Below are positions 37,732 to 45,119 of a stretch of 64,000 bases of DNA, piece after piece. Position 1 is the stretch's first letter, and each line of letters starts with the position of its first letter. A program made the position numbers and the translations under genes. The DNA is from Demequina silvatica (GTDB lineage: Bacteria > Actinomycetota > Actinomycetes > Actinomycetales > Demequinaceae): positions 62,001-126,000 of the forward strand of contig NZ_BBMA01000004.1 of the NCBI RefSeq assembly GCF_000971215.1. The letters run 5' to 3'. The notes under the pieces are model-generated. The model was not told the origin of the DNA. It saw nothing but the letters and a program-made list of their open reading frames with translations, and ran no database searches.

Positions 37732-38307
37732 TCAGGCGCCGAGGACGCAGCTGTCGTAGGCGTAGGTGGAGGCGTCGAGGTGAAGGCGCGCGTGGCCGGC
37801 GTACTCGAGCGCGGTGTCGAGGCTGTCGGAGGCGAGCGTCAGCGTCGCCCACCCCACGATGCGCTGCGGGTGCGACTCGAGCGACGGGAACGTGTTCGCC
37901 GTCACCTCCCAGGCGTCGATCGCGGCCGTGACCTGGTCCCACCGCTCCGCGGGCGTCTCCCAGCTGCCGCCGAGCACATCGGCCTCCACGCACGGGTTCA
38001 CCGCCGGGTCGTGCACCAGTCCCGGCTCGCCGCCGTATCCGGGGAGCAGGCCGACCGGTGAGGATCCCGCGATCTCGCCGTCGCCGTCGCCGTCCCCGTA
38101 GAGCGGGCCGTCGACGCCGGTGATGAGGTTCCGGGCGGCCTCGGCGTTGGCGTGGGCCTCCTCGATCGAGGCGGCGTCCTCCCATCCGGCGAGCGCGGTC
38201 TCGAGCTGATCGAAGCGCTCGGCCACCTCGGGCGGCATGTCCGTGGAGGCGGCGGGGGAGCATGCGGCGAGGGCCAGCAGGGGGATCGCCAGCAGGGCTC
38301 GTCGCAT
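37732..38307 (-). CDS. Putative lipoprotein of unknown function
   Basis: 191 residues. Signal with lipobox LLALAAC (Cys16). Mature part is acidic, with a GDGDGDGE stretch that could bind calcium, and two Cys (VNPCVEAD, DSCVLG) which could form a disulfide. The start ATG 38307 has TAGGGT 7 bp before it, so probably leaderless. No family recognised. Confidence 0.72.
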   Translation of the reverse strand: MRRALLAIPLLALAACSPAASTDMPPEVAERFDQLETALAGWEDAASIEEAHANAEAARNLITGVDGPLYGDGDGDGEIAGSSPVGLLPGYGGEPGLVHDPAVNPCVEADVLGGSWETPAERWDQVTAAIDAWEVTANTFPSLESHPQRIVGWATLTLASDSLDTALEYAGHARLHLDASTYAYDSCVLGA

Positions 38308-38317
38308 GGGCCTCACC

Positions 38318-38971
38318 CTACCGAGCGGGCACGTCGACCACGCGGCCATCCCCGGTCCGTGGGACGACGGCGCCGGCCGTGAGGGCGGCGACGTCCGCGT
38401 CCAGGGCCGCGACATCCGCCGGTGCCACCCAGACGGTGAGCGTCGCGAAGGCGCCGTAGGCGGGGGAGTCCAGCACCGCATCGTGCCCCTCGACCCACTG
38501 GTGGAGGAACGCGAGCACGCGGCCCGCGTCGGCGTGCGGGACGTCCAGCAGGACCTGGGTGCGGACGGTGCGGCGCACCATCGGCGCCCGATCGAGAGTA
38601 TCGGCGACCGCGCTCCCGTACGCGCGCACCAGGCCGCCGGCGCCGAGCTTGACGCCGCCGAACCAGCGGCTCACCACGGCGACCACGTCGGTGACGTCGC
38701 GGCGGCGCAGCACCTCGAGCATCGGGACACCCGCGGTACCGGCGGGCTCGCCGTCGTCGTTCGAGCGCTGACGGTCCGCGTGGGCGCCTACGACAAGCGC
38801 CGTGCAGTGGTGGCGCGCATCCCAGCGCTGCTTGCGGATCCGCGCGATGACGGCGTCCGCCTCCTCCATGGTCGCGACCGGCGCGAGGTGGGTGAGGAAG
38901 ATCGACCGCTTGATCTCGAGCGTGTGCTCGACGGGCTCCGCGATGGTGCTCGGGAGGTCGCTGGCGGTCAC
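38318..38971 (-). CDS. YigZ/IMPACT-family protein
   Basis: 217 residues. GEPAGTAGVPMLEVLR and VSRWFGGVKLGAGGLVRAY are the hallmark of the IMPACT/YigZ family, which acts in translation control or ribosome-associated quality roles. GTG start with TACCCT 6 bp upstream, so leaderless. Downstream lipoprotein promoter overlaps its 3' end. Confidence 0.9.
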   Translation of the reverse strand: MTASDLPSTIAEPVEHTLEIKRSIFLTHLAPVATMEEADAVIARIRKQRWDARHHCTALVVGAHADRQRSNDDGEPAGTAGVPMLEVLRRRDVTDVVAVVSRWFGGVKLGAGGLVRAYGSAVADTLDRAPMVRRTVRTQVLLDVPHADAGRVLAFLHQWVEGHDAVLDSPAYGAFATLTVWVAPADVAALDADVAALTAGAVVPRTGDGRVVDVPAR

Positions 38972-38993
38972 GGGGGCAGGGTAGCGCGGCCCC

Positions 38994-39701
38994 TCACGCA
39001 GCGTCGCGCAGCCGCTCCTCGACCACGGTCAGCGCCGCGGACAGGGCCGCGGCCGCGGGGGTCGCTGTGTCATCGTGAGGGCTGCGCCACCGCGCGGCGA
39101 CCTCGATCTGGAGACCCGCAAGGCCCAGCTGGCGCTGCGCCAGGCTGGTCACTGTGTAGTGGGGGCGCGCGTTGAACGGCGCGTTGACGGCGACGTCGAA
39201 GGGCTCGAGCTCGGCGCGCAGGATCTCGACGGCGAGCGCCTCGAGCGGCCCGGGGCGCGGACCGGTACCCAGGCAGAAGTCCGGGCCGTGGTGGTCGCCC
39301 ATGCCGTGGATGTCGATGAGCATGCGGGCGGGCTCGCGGAGGTCGCGCAGGTGGCGGGCGAACTCGTCGTCACGCTCGTCCCAGGTGTCCCACTCGGCGC
39401 GGGCGCCCGCGGACACGACGGTGGAGACGTTCGCGACCTCGCCTGCGAGCAGCGTGAGTGAGCCCGTGTGGAGGTCCGCGGCCTTCATCGCTCCGGCGCG
39501 GTAGTGCCGCGTGCCGTGCGGTGCGGTCAGCACCACGGCGCTGCCGCGATCCGTGACCAGGGCAGGGTCGCCCTGCTCGACACGCTTGCGTGCGCGCTTG
39601 CGGGCCTTGCCGAACCGCGCGTCGAGCTCGCGCCAGCGGGTGGACAGGTCGATCACGTCGGCCGCGGTCGGCTCTTTCTCGGTGTCGAGTCCAGGGGTCA
39701 T
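38994..39701 (-). CDS. N-formylglutamate amidohydrolase-like protein
   Basis: 235 residues. TAPHGTRHYR, IDIHGMGD and a C-terminal segment of the zinc amidohydrolase fold match the N-formylglutamate deformylase (HutG-like) family distantly. Metal ligands His and Asp are present in the first two. No histidine degradation genes are near, so it may be a cell-wall or phage-like amidase relative. GGAGG lies 11 bp upstream. Confidence 0.65.
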   Translation of the reverse strand: MTPGLDTEKEPTAADVIDLSTRWRELDARFGKARKRARKRVEQGDPALVTDRGSAVVLTAPHGTRHYRAGAMKAADLHTGSLTLLAGEVANVSTVVSAGARAEWDTWDERDDEFARHLRDLREPARMLIDIHGMGDHHGPDFCLGTGPRPGPLEALAVEILRAELEPFDVAVNAPFNARPHYTVTSLAQRQLGLAGLQIEVAARWRSPHDDTATPAAAALSAALTVVEERLRDAA

Positions 39702-39820
39702 CGCAGGGTCCTCCAGCCTTCTCAGGGTGGTGTGCGCGGTGCGCCGGTGGGACGAGACTACCGGGTGCTCGCGCGGCGCGGCTGCGGGCGCGCCGGGGGA
39801 GAGGGTGCCACCATGGGCGC

Positions 39821-40072
39821 ATGACCAGGCAGAACACTGTCACCGTGCGGTGGGGTTGGATGCTGGTCGCGCTCGGGATCGCAGCGCTCGGCGCCGTGGT
39901 GTTCGGGTTCGCGTCCGTTCAGAGCTGCGCGTCCGGCGGCTCTTGCTCCGGTGGATCGGTGGTCGACGTCGTGCAGACGGCGGTGATCGCGATCGCGACG
40001 CTGGGCGGTGTGGCGTGGGCGGTGCGGCGGGGGATCAGGCCAGCGCGAACGCGATCGCAAGGGCAGGCGTGA
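39821..40072 (+). CDS. Small membrane protein, unknown function
   Basis: 83 residues with two predicted membrane helices (MLVALGIAALGAVVFGFA and a C-terminal one) and a Cys-Ser-Gly loop (SCASGGSCSGG). No family recognised. Its 3' end overlaps the convergent DUF1304 gene by 38 bp. Confidence 0.55.
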   Translation: MTRQNTVTVRWGWMLVALGIAALGAVVFGFASVQSCASGGSCSGGSVVDVVQTAVIAIATLGGVAWAVRRGIRPARTRSQGQA

Positions 40073-40412
40073 GCGCCTGACCGATCGCGCTGGTGAGCAG
40101 GCGACGTTCCGTGACCCACAGCCAGAACCCGAGGAACACCTGCGCGGCGCACAACGCGATCACGATCGCCGTGCCGCCCGCGACGTTGCCCGAGAGGTGC
40201 ACCATGCAGAGGCCCACGACGATGCCGATGGCGGTGGTGATGTTGTAGGCGCCGATGTTCATGGCCCACATCCGCACCGCGGGGACGTCCTCGAGTGCGA
40301 TGAGCAGGATGCGATGGAAGCGCTGGTCGCCGTGGCGGAGGATCTCGATGAGCCCGACGACGATGAGAGCCAGCGCCGTGGCGCCGGCGAAGACCTGGCT
40401 GAGCACGCTCAT
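40035..40412 (-). CDS. DUF1304-family membrane protein
   Basis: 125 residues, four membrane helices. MNIGAYNITTAIGIVVG recalls the NQGLYNG core of DUF1304 proteins, whose function is unknown. ATG with GGGAGG upstream (at ~6 bp). Lies between two small-gene neighbours in the accessory part. Confidence 0.75.
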   Translation of the reverse strand: MSVLSQVFAGATALALIVVGLIEILRHGDQRFHRILLIALEDVPAVRMWAMNIGAYNITTAIGIVVGLCMVHLSGNVAGGTAIVIALCAAQVFLGFWLWVTERRLLTSAIGQALTPALAIAFALA

Positions 40413-40523
40413 GCCGCCTCCCGTCCGATGCACCAGGTGGGTGGGTCGCCCTTCGAGGCTACGCCGATGCAGCCGATTCGCGTGCGCGATCGCGTCGCGG
40501 GGACTGGTCGAGGACGACCGTGC

Positions 40524-40554
40524 GTCATACCATCATTCATATGACTGATATGAC
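40524..40554. promoter_or_regulatory. Antitoxin operator overlapping a leaderless start
   Basis: GTCATA (40524-40529) faces TATGAC (40540-40545), with a third half-site TATGAC at 40549-40554. The -10-like TACCAT (40528-40533) is inside. The ATG 40541 lies in the operator itself. Confidence 0.65.
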
Positions 40555-40780
40555 GACCATCAAGGTCCGTCGCTCGACACGGGCGCGTGTCAGCGAGTTG
40601 GCGGGGGAGCGCGGAGTCACGCAATCGGAGCTCCTCGACCAGCTGCTCGACCATGAGGCCGAGCGTGAGTTCTGGGTGGGCCTTTCGAGGTTGACGCCCG
40701 AGGCATACAGGGCGGCTCTCGCCGAGGACGACGACCACGTGGACATGGGATTCGGACTCGAGGATTCGCCGACGCGATGA
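40541..40780 (+). CDS. Ribbon-helix-helix antitoxin
   Basis: 79 residues. An N-terminal RHH DNA-binding segment (TTIKVRRSTRARVSELAGERG) and a C-terminal toxin-binding tail fit type II antitoxins. ATG 40541 chosen with TACCAT 7 bp before it (leaderless); GTG 40520 is possible but lies in the operator. It overlaps the MazF-like toxin gene by 4 bp (ATGA). Confidence 0.84.
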   Translation: MTDMTTIKVRRSTRARVSELAGERGVTQSELLDQLLDHEAEREFWVGLSRLTPEAYRAALAEDDDHVDMGFGLEDSPTR

Positions 40781-41106
40781 CCGGTGAGCTGTCGATCGCG
40801 CGCGGAGACATCGTCTGGGCATCGATGGATCCCACCAAGGGTCGGGAGCAGGCGAAGGACCGTCCGCACCTGGTGCTGTCCGTGCCTGCCCTGCACGACG
40901 CGACGGAGATGGTGATCGCAGTGCCTCTCACGACGGCGATGCGGCCGTGGCCAACTCGCGTCCGCGTGACGGAGCGCTCGTTCGCGATCTGCGAGCAGCC
41001 GCGGACGCTGTCATTCGCACGGATCCGCAAGGTGGAGGCGGGTGCAGCGCCGCCGGAGGTCGCCGACGAGGTCGCGCGCGTGGTCGCGCGCCTCATCGGG
41101 TTCTGA
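40777..41106 (+). CDS. MazF/PemK-family endoribonuclease toxin
   Basis: 109 residues, usual for MazF. The N-terminal RGDIVWASMDPTKGREQAKDR loop with Arg and the AVPLTTAMRPWP and ICEQPRTLSFARI segments match the family, which cuts mRNA at short motifs. Toxicity is held by the RHH protein encoded just upstream. The pair lies in a lower-GC, gene-poor stretch, a sign of mobility. Confidence 0.88.
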   Translation: MTGELSIARGDIVWASMDPTKGREQAKDRPHLVLSVPALHDATEMVIAVPLTTAMRPWPTRVRVTERSFAICEQPRTLSFARIRKVEAGAAPPEVADEVARVVARLIGF

Positions 41107-41150
41107 GCGGCAGGGAGGCCCCTTCCCGGTCGCTCCGCACCTGTAATGTC

Positions 41151-41164
41151 ATAATGCGCATTAT
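41151..41164. promoter_or_regulatory. 14-bp palindrome ATAATGCGCATTAT
   Basis: Perfect dyad downstream of the toxin gene with no divergent regulator next to it. The shape is like operators of HTH antitoxins; it might be the remnant of a second toxin-antitoxin promoter. Confidence 0.55.
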
Positions 41165-41182
41165 CGGCGCTCTATCAACCGT

Positions 41183-41192
41183 GGACGATGCG
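41183..41192 (+). repeat. 10-mer, intergenic after toxin gene
   Basis: 18 bp after the ATAATGCGCATTAT palindrome. Confidence 0.95.
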
Positions 41193-41291
41193 CGTGTCGG
41201 GATGGCTGTCGGCCGGCGCCTCAGTAGGTTTCAACCATCCCTCGCTGAGGACGCGACCACGCAGTAAGGCGCGTCTCGCTATCGGAAGGCG

Positions 41292-41633
41292 GTGCACCAC
41301 GTGGCAAGCCGTCTTACGTGGGTCTTGATCGCAGCCGGCGTCTTCACGCTTGGAGCGGGCGCGTCCGCCACGTGGTGGGCCGCGAATCCGCATCGCGGGC
41401 ACGTCGATTTCGTGGTGTCAGATGAATCCTCCGACAGCGCCACCTTGTGGATCTCCACCCAGACATGTGGTGGCGGACCCGAGGTCACCGTGCACGAGAC
41501 GGACACCACGGTCGAGCTCGCAGTTGCCGCCTGGCACGGCGGATGGGGCGATCGACTGGCGTGCAGTGACGCGGTGCGGGTCGAGCTCGAGGACGTCCTC
41601 GGCAACCGCGTCATCGTCGACGCCGGTGGCTGA
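41292..41633 (+). CDS. Putative secreted or membrane-anchored small protein
   Basis: 113 residues, one N-terminal membrane helix (RLTWVLIAAGVFTLGAG) followed by an extracytoplasmic domain with two Cys (TQTCGGG and LACSD) that may pair. No family recognised. GTG 41292 or GTG 41301 could be the start; GGAAGG lies upstream. Confidence 0.6.
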   Translation: MHHVASRLTWVLIAAGVFTLGAGASATWWAANPHRGHVDFVVSDESSDSATLWISTQTCGGGPEVTVHETDTTVELAVAAWHGGWGDRLACSDAVRVELEDVLGNRVIVDAGG

Positions 41634-41645
41634 CCGACCTGGCCG

Positions 41646-41879
41646 CTAGGAAGCCCGTCCGCGCTCAACTCGCATCGTGCGGTCCGGCGCGAACTCGATG
41701 TCGTCATCGGCGGTCAATTGGCGCGCCAGCGAGCGGCCGCGTGCCACGAAGTGCTCGTACCTCGACAGCACATACGCGGGTCGGCCTCGGTCTGTGATGA
41801 CCACGGGACCGGCGACGTCGGCGGCACGCAGAGCCGCCGACGGATCCCGTCGGAAGTCGCGCGCGTCGATCGGCGTCAC
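41646..41879 (-). CDS. Orphan Phd/YefM-family antitoxin
   Basis: 77 residues. DARDFRRDPSAALRAAD and VVITDRGRPAYVLSRYE is the Phd/YefM pattern. A toxin gene (Doc or YoeB) would be expected downstream, but the region 41633-41106 holds only other genes, so it is an orphan. GTG start with GGAGGGAGG. It may work as a plain repressor or antidote to a remote toxin. Confidence 0.8.
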   Translation of the reverse strand: MTPIDARDFRRDPSAALRAADVAGPVVITDRGRPAYVLSRYEHFVARGRSLARQLTADDDIEFAPDRTMRVERGRAS

Positions 41880-41960
41880 AGGCCCCTCCCTCCGCGAGCT
41901 CTGGCCGCCTCCACGCTACGTCACCGCGTGGCTGAGCGCGCCCAGGCGTTCGGTGCTTCC

Positions 41961-42418
41961 ATGGGAAAGGTGCGTTTCGACCTGGAGACCACCGCGACGC
42001 CCGCGCAGGCGCTCGGCGCCCTCACGGACTTCACGGCGCGCCGTGAAGTCCGGAGATCTGGTCGAGCTCGCTCAGCCCCAAGACGTTCGAGGTGCGCGGC
42101 CAGGGCGCGCACTGGGCCGAGGCGCTCGAGAGCACTCCCGGCTCCCCTTTCTGGATAGTCTCCCGCTACGACTGGTCGGATCCCACCACCGTCCGGTGGG
42201 TGGTGACCGAGTGCAGCTACGGTGGCGGCGGCGCCGGCTTCGCGCACATCTCCCCTGGTAAAAATGGCGGGAGCCGCATGCACGTCGAGTGGACTCTCGA
42301 CGACCCGACCCGTCAGAAGGCGCTGCTGTGGCTCTACCGGCACGCGCCCATGCGGCCGCTCATCCGCAGGCTCTGGGTCTCCGCGCTCGACCGCTACGCG
42401 GCCGAGAACGCCGCATAG
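41961..42418 (+). pseudogene. SRPBCC-family protein gene with +5 frameshift in a palindrome
   Basis: Frame one encodes MGKVRFDLETTATPAQALGAL...TDFTARR up to ~42045, then the frame that fits the family (PEIWSSSLSPKTFEV...WIVSRYDWSDP) continues from ~42050 to 42418. Removing GAAGT between them restores one open frame of about 150 residues. Such domains bind hydrophobic ligands (polyketide cyclase/START-like). The extra bases are one half of a perfect 28-bp palindrome. If the sequence is correct, the gene is inactive. Confidence 0.75.
42025..42052. repeat. Perfect 28-bp palindrome at the frameshift
   Basis: Bases 42025-42052 read the same on both strands; the dyad centre is between 42038 and 42039. 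Without 5 bases it would be a 10-bp core palindrome CGGCGCGCCG with unequal flanks, the typical precursor of template-switch insertion. Confidence 0.9.
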
Positions 42419-42424
42419 CGCCCC

Positions 42425-42922
42425 TCAGTCCGGCAGCGTGTCGCCCAGGACGCGGCCGAGCGCCTTGAGACCGCCGAGCAGCTCGGCGCGCTCGCCCTCG
42501 CTCAGCCCCGCGAGGATCCGCGTCTCGTTATCCGCGTGCGCGGCGTGTGCGGCCTCGTGGGCCGCGCGGCCCGTCACGGTGAGCCGCACGCGCACCACCC
42601 GGCGGTCGTCCTCATCGCGTCGACGTGTGACGAACCCTCGCGACTCGAGCCGCTGCACGCGGTGCGTGGTGGTGCCCGACGTGATGAGCAGCGCGCGGTC
42701 CAGCTCGCCGGGCGTCAGCTCGTACGGATCGCCGGCGCGTCTCAGCGCCGACAGCACATCGAACTCCCAGCTCTGCAGCCCGTGCTCCGCGAACACCGCG
42801 TCCAGCCTCGCCTGCACCAGGTCCGCGTACCGCGACAACCGACCGATCACCGCCAGCGCGCTCACGTCCAGGTCGGGACGCTCCCTCTCCCACTCGCCGA
42901 GGATCCGATCCAGCGTGTCCAT
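42425..42922 (-). CDS. MarR-family regulator of the EamA transporter
   Basis: 165 residues. Winged helix with TPGELDRALLITSGTTTHRVQRLESRGF-like HTH (~72-100) and wing RRDEDDRRVVRVRL. Divergent from the EamA gene (72 bp). Two MarR-type dyads lie in the gap, so it probably represses itself and the transporter. Start at ATG 42922; ligand unknown. Confidence 0.86.
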   Translation of the reverse strand: MDTLDRILGEWERERPDLDVSALAVIGRLSRYADLVQARLDAVFAEHGLQSWEFDVLSALRRAGDPYELTPGELDRALLITSGTTTHRVQRLESRGFVTRRRDEDDRRVVRVRLTVTGRAAHEAAHAAHADNETRILAGLSEGERAELLGGLKALGRVLGDTLPD

Positions 42923-42944
42923 GCGCCCATCTTGCCAGCGGAAT

Positions 42945-42985
42945 ATCTTGACGTCGAGATTTGTCTGATATCTTGATATCAAGAT
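42945..42985. promoter_or_regulatory. Two MarR boxes, ATCTTGA-type
   Basis: A perfect 16-bp palindrome ATCTTGATATCAAGAT (42970-42985) and an imperfect copy ATCTTGACGTCGAGAT (42945-42960), centres 25 bp apart, in the MarR/EamA divergent gap. Confidence 0.75.
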
Positions 42986-42994
42986 GTTTGGACC

Positions 42995-43909
42995 GTGCTC
43001 ATGAATCCCACCCGTACCCTCGCCCTCACGGCGCTCGCCCCGATCACCTGGGGAACCTCCTACCTGGTCACCACGGAGCTGCTCCCCGCAGATCGACCGC
43101 TGCTCACCGCGACGCTGCGCGCCCTGCCCGCCGGGCTCATCCTGCTCGCCATCACCCGGGTCCTCCCCCGCGGTGCATGGTGGTGGAAGGCCGCGATCCT
43201 CGGCACGCTCAACATCGGCGCGTTCTTCGCGCTGATGTTCGTCGCCGCCTACCGCCTCCCGGGCGGGGTGGCCGCGACGCTCGCCGCCGTCCACCCGTTG
43301 CTCGTCACCATGCTCGCCTCGCGCACGCTCGGCGAGCGCGTCGCTCCCCTGGCGCGCGCCGCCGCGGGCGCGGGAGTGGTGGGCGTCGCTCTCCTGGTGC
43401 TCACGCCCGGCGCACGCCTCGACGCGTGGGGCGTCGTTGCAGGCCTCGGTTCCGCCGCCGCGACCGCCGCGGGGGTGCTCCTCACCAAGCGGTGGGGCCG
43501 CCCTGTCCCGATCCTCGCGTTCACCGGCTGGCAGCTGCTCGCGGGAGGCCTGGTGCTGCTGGTCCCGATGCTCCTCATCGAGGGCGCCCCGCCGCACCTC
43601 ACCACCGCGAACGTCCTCGGCTACGCCTGGCTCGCCGTCCCCGGCACCGCGCTCGCCTATCTCGCCTGGTTCTCCGGCGTCCTGCGGCTTCCGGCCAGCC
43701 GCGTGAGCCTGCTCAGCTTCCTCACCCCGCTCACCGCGGGCGCGCTCGGATGGGCGGTCCTCGGCCAGTCCCTCGCGCCGCTTCAGCTCGCCGGGGGCGC
43801 CCTCATCCTCGTCGCCGTAGGCGCGGGCGCGTACGCGGGCCGGCCCGCGCATCGTCCCCCCGCACCGGTACCCGCGGACACCTCCGCACGGGAGCTGGTG
43901 AACGCCTGA
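42995..43909 (+). CDS. EamA/DMT-family transporter
   Basis: 304 residues, about ten membrane segments with two EamA halves (TWGTSYLVTTELLPADRP and GVLLTKRWGRP starts). The group exports amino acids or metabolites. GTG 42995 lies 6 bp after GATGTT and could be leaderless; the ATG at 43001 is two codons later. Likely controlled by the divergent MarR protein. Confidence 0.84.
   Translation: MLMNPTRTLALTALAPITWGTSYLVTTELLPADRPLLTATLRALPAGLILLAITRVLPRGAWWWKAAILGTLNIGAFFALMFVAAYRLPGGVAATLAAVHPLLVTMLASRTLGERVAPLARAAAGAGVVGVALLVLTPGARLDAWGVVAGLGSAAATAAGVLLTKRWGRPVPILAFTGWQLLAGGLVLLVPMLLIEGAPPHLTTANVLGYAWLAVPGTALAYLAWFSGVLRLPASRVSLLSFLTPLTAGALGWAVLGQSLAPLQLAGGALILVAVGAGAYAGRPAHRPPAPVPADTSARELVNA
43848..43857 (-). 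repeat. 10-mer, in EamA gene
   Basis: Read as PAHRPP; the long form CGGCCCGCGCATCGTCCC is shared with 6344 and 36542. Confidence 0.95.
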
Positions 43910-43925
43910 TTTCCGGCAGGAACCA

Positions 43926-43951
43926 GGAACAACTCAGGCGCTACGCTCGTT
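43926..43951 (+). promoter_or_regulatory. Sigma-R-like promoter of rbpA (GGAAC-N18-GTT)
   Basis: GGAAC at 43926-43930, 18 bases, then GTT at 43949-43951. This matches the thiol-stress ECF sigma (SigR/SigH) consensus known to drive rbpA in Streptomyces. Confidence 0.65.
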
Positions 43952-43993
43952 ATGTCCCAGTGCAGGCGCCCGCCTGCCGGAAGGAGGACGCCC

Positions 43994-44326
43994 ATGGCCG
44001 ATCGCGCGCTTCGAGGAATGCGACTGGGGACCCAGTCGATGGAATCGATCCACAACGCCGAGCTCGCCGAGCGCGTCGAGGTGCACTACGACTGCCCCAA
44101 CGGTCACGTGCTCGCGATGCCGTTCTCGGTCGAGGCCGACGTCCCCCTCTCGTGGGAATGCCACTGCGGAGCCCTCGCGCTCCTGCGGGACGGCGACCGC
44201 CCCGAGCCCAAGGACGTCAAGCCGCAGCGCACCCACTGGGACATGCTGCTCGAGCGTCGGACCATCCCCGAGCTGGAGGAGCTGCTGGAGGAGCGTCTCG
44301 AGCTGCTCCGCGCCAGCCGCCGCTAG
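43994..44326 (+). CDS. rbpA: RNA polymerase-binding protein RbpA
   Basis: 110 residues. YDCPNGHVLAMPF and ECHCG form the core fold, RLGTQSMES at the N-terminus and the C-terminal helix with RRTIPELEELLEERL bind RNA polymerase and the housekeeping sigma. It stabilises the promoter complex in actinobacteria. ATG 43994 after AAGGAGG. Followed by an intrinsic terminator. Confidence 0.96.
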   Translation: MADRALRGMRLGTQSMESIHNAELAERVEVHYDCPNGHVLAMPFSVEADVPLSWECHCGALALLRDGDRPEPKDVKPQRTHWDMLLERRTIPELEELLEERLELLRASRR

Positions 44327-44337
44327 AGCTCGAACGG

Positions 44338-44375
44338 AAGGCACCCTCGCCACGACGGCGGGGGTGCCTTTCTCA
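44338..44375 (+). terminator. Intrinsic terminator after rbpA
   Basis: 14-bp stem (44338-44351 with 44357-44370, one T-G pair), 5-base loop, then a T-rich run. It separates rbpA from the convergent mannosyltransferase gene. Confidence 0.9.
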
Positions 44376-45119
44376 TGCCCGCGTGCGTCCGGGGAGCAGC
44401 TGAGCGACCTGACGCAGCCGGTGCGCGACGCCCCAGGCCGTCACCTTGACCAGGGCCTCACGGATGATCGCGCCGCTCATCTTCGAGGTGCCGGCCTCGC
44501 GCTCGACGAACGTGATGGGCACCTCGACCACCGTCCCTCCCGCACGGATCACGCGCCACGCCATGTCGACCTGGAAGCAGTAGCCCTGCGACTCGACGTC
44601 GGCCAGCGCGAGGCGCCGCAGCATCGAGGCGCGGTAGACGCGGAACCCGGCCGTCGCATCGTGCACCCCGATCCCCAGCGCGAGCCTCACGTACGTGTTC
44701 GCCCCGGTCGACAGCACCAGCCGGTGGCGTGGCCAGTTGACCACCTCTCCCCCGGGCACCCAGCGCGACCCGATCACCAGGTCGGCGGACGATGCGCGGG
44801 CGAGCAGGGCGGGAAGGTCGGCTCCGCGGTGGGAACCGTCCGCGTCCATCTCGCACAGGAGGTCGTAGCCGCGTTCGAGGCCCCATGCGAAGCCCGCGAG
44901 GTACGCGGCTCCCAGGCCGTTCTTGGCGGTGCGGCGCAGCAGGTGGACCCGCGGGTCCCGCTCCGTGCGGGCCTGCGCCCAGTCGCCGGTGCCGTCGGGC
45001 GAGCCGTCGTCGACCACCAGGACGTCGACGTCGGGAGCGGCGGCGTGCACGGCGTCGAGCTGGCGCGGCAGCGACTCCCGCTCGTTGTAGGTCGGGATGA
45101 TGACGAGCGTCCGGGTCAC
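44373..45119 (-). CDS. Polyprenol-phosphate mannosyltransferase (Ppm1-like GT2)
   Basis: 248 residues. GT-A start [20 protein letters not shown] and MDADGSH (DxD) with the later IGSRWVPGG match dolichol-phosphate mannose synthases; there is no C-terminal membrane domain. It makes polyprenyl-phosphomannose for cell-wall glycans or lipoglycans. GTG start overlaps lnt by 4 bp. Confidence 0.92.
   Translation of the reverse strand: MTRTLVIIPTYNERESLPRQLDAVHAAAPDVDVLVVDDGSPDGTGDWAQARTERDPRVHLLRRTAKNGLGAAYLAGFAWGLERGYDLLCEMDADGSHRGADLPALLARASSADLVIGSRWVPGGEVVNWPRHRLVLSTGANTYVRLALGIGVHDATAGFRVYRASMLRRLALADVESQGYCFQVDMAWRVIRAGGTVVEVPITFVEREAGTSKMSGAIIREALVKVTAWGVAHRLRQVAQLLPGRTRA
44787..44796 (+). 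repeat. 10-mer, in mannosyltransferase gene
   Basis: Coding strand reads RASSAD. Confidence 0.95.

Larger units (their letters stand above)
41107..41291. other. Intergenic region after the toxin gene (185 bp)
   Basis: No gene seen. It holds a perfect 14-bp palindrome ATAATGCGCATTAT (41151-41164) and one GGACGATGCG copy (41183-41192). The region is A+T-richer than its surroundings. Confidence 0.55.
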
